Assembly: GCF_900107135.1 (NCBI RefSeq)
Contig: NZ_FNOV01000009.1
Span: 188,046 to 252,045 of the forward strand
Origin: Hymenobacter psychrophilus
GTDB lineage: Bacteria; Bacteroidota; Bacteroidia; Cytophagales; Hymenobacteraceae
Direction of reading: 5' to 3'
Length of the DNA stretch: 64,000 nucleotides
Shown here piece by piece: positions 61,026 to 64,000 of the stretch. Below the pieces are notes generated by a model. It did no database searches and was not told the origin of the DNA. It saw nothing but the letters and a program-made list of their open reading frames with translations. The stretch's first letter is position 1; each line of letters starts with the position of its first letter. The position numbers and the translations under genes were made by a program.

Positions 61026-63569
61026 TCAACGCAAGCCGTTTTGCTTTTTGGTGCCGCGCACGGCCTGGGCTTCGAGCGGGTTTTCGGGCCAGTAGTGCTT
61101 GGGGTAGCGGCCGCGCAGTTCCTTGCGCACCTCGAAGTAGGAGCTGGTCCAGAAGCTGCGCAGGTCGCGGGTAACCTGCGCCGGGCGGTAGCCGGGCGAG
61201 AGCAGGTGCAGCGTGAGCGGGACCCGGCCGTCCCCCACGGTAGGCGTGTCGAGCAGGCCGAACACCTCCTGCAGGCGCACGGCCAGCACTGGTGTCTCGG
61301 GTGTAGCATAATCGAGGCGGATGCGTGAGCCGGTGGGTACTTCGAGGTGGGTGGGGGCGAGGCGGTCCAGTTCCTGGCGCTGGCCCCAGCCGCCCGGCAG
61401 CCGCCCCAGCAGCGCCTCCTGAAAGTCAATCCGGCCCAGCTCAGCCATCGACTTCACGCCCGTTAGGTAGGGCCCCAGCCAGTCGTTTAGCTCCGCCAGC
61501 AGTGCCTCATTCGACACCTCGGGCCAGTTGCCGGGGAAGTGATGATGGACAAAAGCCAGCCGTTCGCGCAGCTGCGCGGCCGCCTCGCTCCAGGGCAGCC
61601 CGGCTATTCCGCCGGCCTGCACCGCGCTCAGCAGGGCCGCGGCTACCAGGGCCGGGTCGGGGTTGGGCAAGTGAACATCGGACAGCATTAGGGCCCCGAG
61701 GCGGCGCAGGCGGCGGGCTGTTACGCGGCCGGCGGCTTCATCCCAGCGCACTTCGTCGCGGGTTTCTATCTGACTAGCAAAATGCTCTTCCAGCTCGGCC
61801 CGGCTCAGGGGCGCGGCCAGGCTGGCGCGGGGCTGGGCAGTATAGCCATCGAGGGCGGCCACGGCAAAAAACTGGTCCTGTTGCCCGAAGAACTCGGCCG
61901 GCAGCGTGGCTCGCTGGCCGCTGAGCAGGCGTACCCGTTCGGGTGTTTCGCGCTGGGCCAGGCGGTCGGGGTAGGCGAGGGCGGCCAGCAGCCCAGCCGC
62001 ATCAGGCTGGATTTCACCCTTCGCGCCGGCCCGCTGACGCAGTACGGTGGCTGCCTCGCGCACCCGGCGCAGGCCGGCCGCATCGGGCAGCAGGCCGGGT
62101 AGCGGGGCACGGCCGGTGTGCAGGGCTTCGAGGCGCAGGCGCAAGTCGGGCGGGCCAAATGAGCCGTCGGCGGGGCGCAGAATGTCGCGCTCGGTGAGCA
62201 GCGCAGCCAGCGCGCAGGCCGTGGCCCCATGGCCGATTTGCTGCCCCCGGGCCACCAGATGGGCCAGGCGCGGAGCCAGCCCCAGCCTCGCCAGGGCGCG
62301 GCCGTGCGCGGTGGGCGGCCCGGCCGGCGTAACAGCCTCCAACCGCACCAGCAGCTCGCGGGCCTGGGCCAGCGCCGGGGCCGGCGGCGTGTCCAGCCAG
62401 CGCAGACTATCGGCCGCGTACGCACCCCACAAGGCCAGCTCTAGGGCCAGCGGGCTCAGGTCGGCGGTCAGGATTTCGGGCGGCAAGTGCTGCGGTAGCT
62501 CGCGGAATTCGGCTTCAGTCCAGAGGCGGTAGCAGGTGCCGGGGCCCAAGCGGCCGGCGCGGCCCCGGCGCTGGTCGGCGGCGGCCTGGCTGGCGGGCTC
62601 GGTGCCCAACGTGGTGAGGCCGGTGCGCGGCTCGAAGCGCGGAATCCGGGCAAAGCCGCCATCTACCACGATGCTTACGCCCTCAATAGTAAGGCTGGTT
62701 TCGGCAATGCTGGTGGCCAGCACCACCTTGCGGCGGCCGGCCGGGGCGGGGCGCAGGGCGGCGTCCTGCTGCTCGGCCGGCAACTCGCCGTGCAGCGTGT
62801 GGATAATGATATGGTCGGGTAGCGAGGCCAGCTTGGCGGCCACCCGGCGCTGGTCGGCCAGGCCGGGCAGAAACACCAGTATGTCGCCGCTGGGGTGGGC
62901 TTGCAGGGCCTCGCGCACGAGCACCGGCACCAAATCCTGTAGCTTTTCGTGGGGGCGGCGCGAGGCGCTGGCGGCCCGTTGGGGGCTCAGGTACTGCGTC
63001 TCAACCGGAAACATGCGGCCCAGGCTGCTCACTACGGGTGCCGCCAGCCAGCGGCCCAGCCGGTCGGCATCCAGCGTGGCCGACATGATCAAGAGCCGCA
63101 AATCAGGCCGCAACACCTGTTGGGCATCGAGGGCCAGGGCCAAGCCCAGGTCGGCCTGCAGGCTGCGCTCGTGAAATTCGTCGAATAGGACCGCGGCTAC
63201 GCCTTCCAGCGCGGGGTCGTCCTGAAGCTGGCGGGTGAGGATGATTTCGGTGACGACTTCGATGCGGGTTTTAGCAGAAATCTTGCTTTCCAGCCGCATG
63301 CGGTAGCCCACCGTCTGGCCCACGGGTTCGCCCAGCAGCTGGGCCATGCGCGTGGCCGCCGCCCGGGCCGCCAGCCGCCGGGGCTCCAGCACAATTATTT
63401 TCTGGCCCGCGCACCAGGCCGCTTCCAGCAGTGCCAACGGTACCAGGGTGGTTTTGCCCGCGCCCGGTGGGGCCTGCAGCACGGCCACATGGTGGGTTTC
63501 GAGCGTGGCGAGCAGCTCGGGCAGGGCGGCGGTAATGGGCAGGTCGGGAAGGTGCATTGGTTCAATCAT
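61026..63569 (-). CDS. hrpB: ATP-dependent helicase HrpB
   Basis: 847 aa, normal for HrpB. Superfamily 2 DEAH-box motifs in order: Walker A APPGAGKTTLVPLAL (near residue 35), Ia LEPRRLAARAAA, II VLFDEFHERSLQ, III LLIMSATLDADRL, then FLPGLADQRRVAAK, VVLATSIAETSLTIEGV and QRRGRAGRLGPGTCYRLW (motif VI). The HA2 region and the HrpB-specific C-terminal domain (SYFEVRKELRGRYPKHYW) follow. It unwinds RNA; its role in bacteria is poorly defined. Start ATG at 63569; a second ATG four codons later is also possible. A perfect 36-bp inverted repeat lies just upstream. Confidence 0.96.
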   Translation of the reverse strand: MIEPMHLPDLPITAALPELLATLETHHVAVLQAPPGAGKTTLVPLALLEAAWCAGQKIIVLEPRRLAARAAATRMAQLLGEPVGQTVGYRMRLESKISAKTRIEVVTEIILTRQLQDDPALEGVAAVLFDEFHERSLQADLGLALALDAQQVLRPDLRLLIMSATLDADRLGRWLAAPVVSSLGRMFPVETQYLSPQRAASASRRPHEKLQDLVPVLVREALQAHPSGDILVFLPGLADQRRVAAKLASLPDHIIIHTLHGELPAEQQDAALRPAPAGRRKVVLATSIAETSLTIEGVSIVVDGGFARIPRFEPRTGLTTLGTEPASQAAADQRRGRAGRLGPGTCYRLWTEAEFRELPQHLPPEILTADLSPLALELALWGAYAADSLRWLDTPPAPALAQARELLVRLEAVTPAGPPTAHGRALARLGLAPRLAHLVARGQQIGHGATACALAALLTERDILRPADGSFGPPDLRLRLEALHTGRAPLPGLLPDAAGLRRVREAATVLRQRAGAKGEIQPDAAGLLAALAYPDRLAQRETPERVRLLSGQRATLPAEFFGQQDQFFAVAALDGYTAQPRASLAAPLSRAELEEHFASQIETRDEVRWDEAAGRVTARRLRRLGALMLSDVHLPNPDPALVAAALLSAVQAGGIAGLPWSEAAAQLRERLAFVHHHFPGNWPEVSNEALLAELNDWLGPYLTGVKSMAELGRIDFQEALLGRLPGGWGQRQELDRLAPTHLEVPTGSRIRLDYATPETPVLAVRLQEVFGLLDTPTVGDGRVPLTLHLLSPGYRPAQVTRDLRSFWTSSYFEVRKELRGRYPKHYWPENPLEAQAVRGTKKQNGLR

Positions 63570-63572
63570 TGT

Positions 63573-63664
63573 TTTCTCGCAGAGGTCCGCGGAGGGATGC
63601 GCAGAGGTAAAAGGAGGGCCTCTTTTTAACCTCTGCGCATCCCTCCGCGGACCTCTGCGAGAAA
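63573..63664. repeat. Perfect 36-bp inverted repeat beside the IS element
   Basis: Arms 63573-63608 and 63629-63664 pair perfectly around a 20-base loop (TTTCTCGCAGAGGTCCGCGG at the tip of arm one). It lies between the hrpB start and the end of the insertion sequence, 9 bases short of the probable element boundary. Confidence 0.85.
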
Positions 63665-63673
63665 TTCAACCTA

Positions 63674-64000
63674 GACTGTGTGGACAGTCATCGGAGCCAA
63701 TCGAGGGCGGCGAGCAGGTGAGCGCCGGCTAAGAAGCAGGTGGCGGTTTTCTCGTAGCGGATGGCAAAGCCCCGCGCCTCCTTAAGCCGGCCAAAGAAGC
63801 GTTCGACTTTGTTGCGGTCCGCATACAGGTTCTCATCATAGGCCCGCTGGTCTATCCGGTTGGCCTTAGGCGGAATCACGGCTTGCGCGTGTTGCCCGGC
63901 CACAGCCGCTAGCACGGCGTTCGTGTCGTAGGCCTTATCGGCCACCACAGCGCCGGGCTTTTCGGGCAGGGCGGCCAGCAGTTCCGGTAGCACGGTGCAA
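63674..64000 (-). mobile_element. IS5-family insertion sequence, right end, cut by the window
   Basis: The transposase fragment ends with the stop at 63688-63690. GACTGTGTGGACAGTC at 63674-63689 is a short palindrome at the expected place of the terminal inverted repeat, preceded by CTA (63671-63673), which may belong to the target duplication. The left end lies beyond the window, so the element's limits are not fixed. Confidence 0.65.
63688..64000 (-). CDS. IS5-family transposase, C-terminal part (partial)
   Basis: At least 103 aa, open to the window edge, so partial. The fragment is the typical end of IS5/IS427 type transposases: AVVADKAYDTNAVLAAV with the second catalytic Asp, AVIPPKANRIDQRAYDENLY, and the DDE glutamate in RNKVERFFGRLKEARGFAIRYEK (Y-x2-R type signature), then the closing FLAGAHLLAALDWLR. 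Such elements often have two overlapping frames joined by a -1 frameshift; this would be the second. Function as DNA transposase is certain in class; whether the copy is active cannot be judged from this part. Confidence 0.9.
   Translation of the reverse strand, partial: CTVLPELLAALPEKPGAVVADKAYDTNAVLAAVAGQHAQAVIPPKANRIDQRAYDENLYADRNKVERFFGRLKEARGFAIRYEKTATCFLAGAHLLAALDWLR

Overview
The window is chromosomal DNA of a GC-rich (roughly 60-65% by eye) member of the Bacteroidota, most likely Hymenobacter or a close relative. The grounds are: recognisable -7 boxes of the form TAnnTTTG in front of many genes with no clear Shine-Dalgarno sequences; the ribosomal order rplM-rpsI-rpsB-tsf; families typical of the phylum (DUF3857/transglutaminase proteins, YwqK-type repeats, TonB C-terminal proteins, S9 and M28 exported peptidases, fasciclin lipoprotein, a DAC-like protein, a transmembrane MutS relative); and many long perfect hairpins between genes, several carrying a GTCATTCTGAGC core. 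The species assignment is inference from content only.

Layout. 0.08-1.8 kb: a two-gene ATPase plus small TOPRIM-like module whose ATPase gene has a strikingly AT-rich middle; this is the best candidate for an accessory (possibly defence) system. 1.9-3.5 kb: an ALDH7-type aldehyde dehydrogenase. 3.5-7.1 kb: a lipoprotein, then an ECF sigma factor, a probable membrane anti-sigma protein and an exported beta-rich protein. 7.3-14.7 kb: a TPR/YwqK-repeat protein followed by two DUF3857 proteins, the first with an intact transglutaminase triad and the second with all three catalytic positions replaced. 14.8-21.5 kb: PCC-domain protein, DUF4442 protein, divergent diadenylate-cyclase-domain protein, tandem TonB-C protein, lipoprotein, membrane MutS-like ATPase. 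21.5-27 kb: response regulator plus multi-PAS histidine kinase, and a FUSC/YccS membrane protein. 27-33.8 kb: M28 peptidase, fasciclin lipoprotein, S9 peptidase, LysR regulator and YeiH transporter with a three-half-site palindromic operator between them. 34-37.8 kb: unknown small, coiled-coil, SHOCT-like and DUF3089 proteins.

37.9-46.2 kb is mostly core: tsf, rpsB, rpsI, rplM, an RluA pseudouridine synthase, a PhoBR-like two-component pair, a DUF3108 protein and recA. 46.3-50 kb: an outer-membrane-like protein, GNAT acetyltransferase, short-chain dehydrogenase and an unknown. 50-55.2 kb: MoxR ATPase and two parvulin-type periplasmic chaperones, the larger apparently fused to an OmpA-like segment. 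55.3-58.2 kb: a partner-switching module (SpoIIE-type phosphatase, STAS antagonist, RsbW-like ATP-binding protein). 58.4-63.6 kb: guaB, a second short-chain dehydrogenase, and the helicase hrpB. The right edge cuts an IS5-family transposase. No tRNA, rRNA or CRISPR array was recognised.

Most genes end in strong hairpins, often placed between convergent genes and able to serve both. Starts were moved inward from the longest open frame where a signal peptide, a conserved N-terminus, a terminator or a -7 box pointed to a later start codon.
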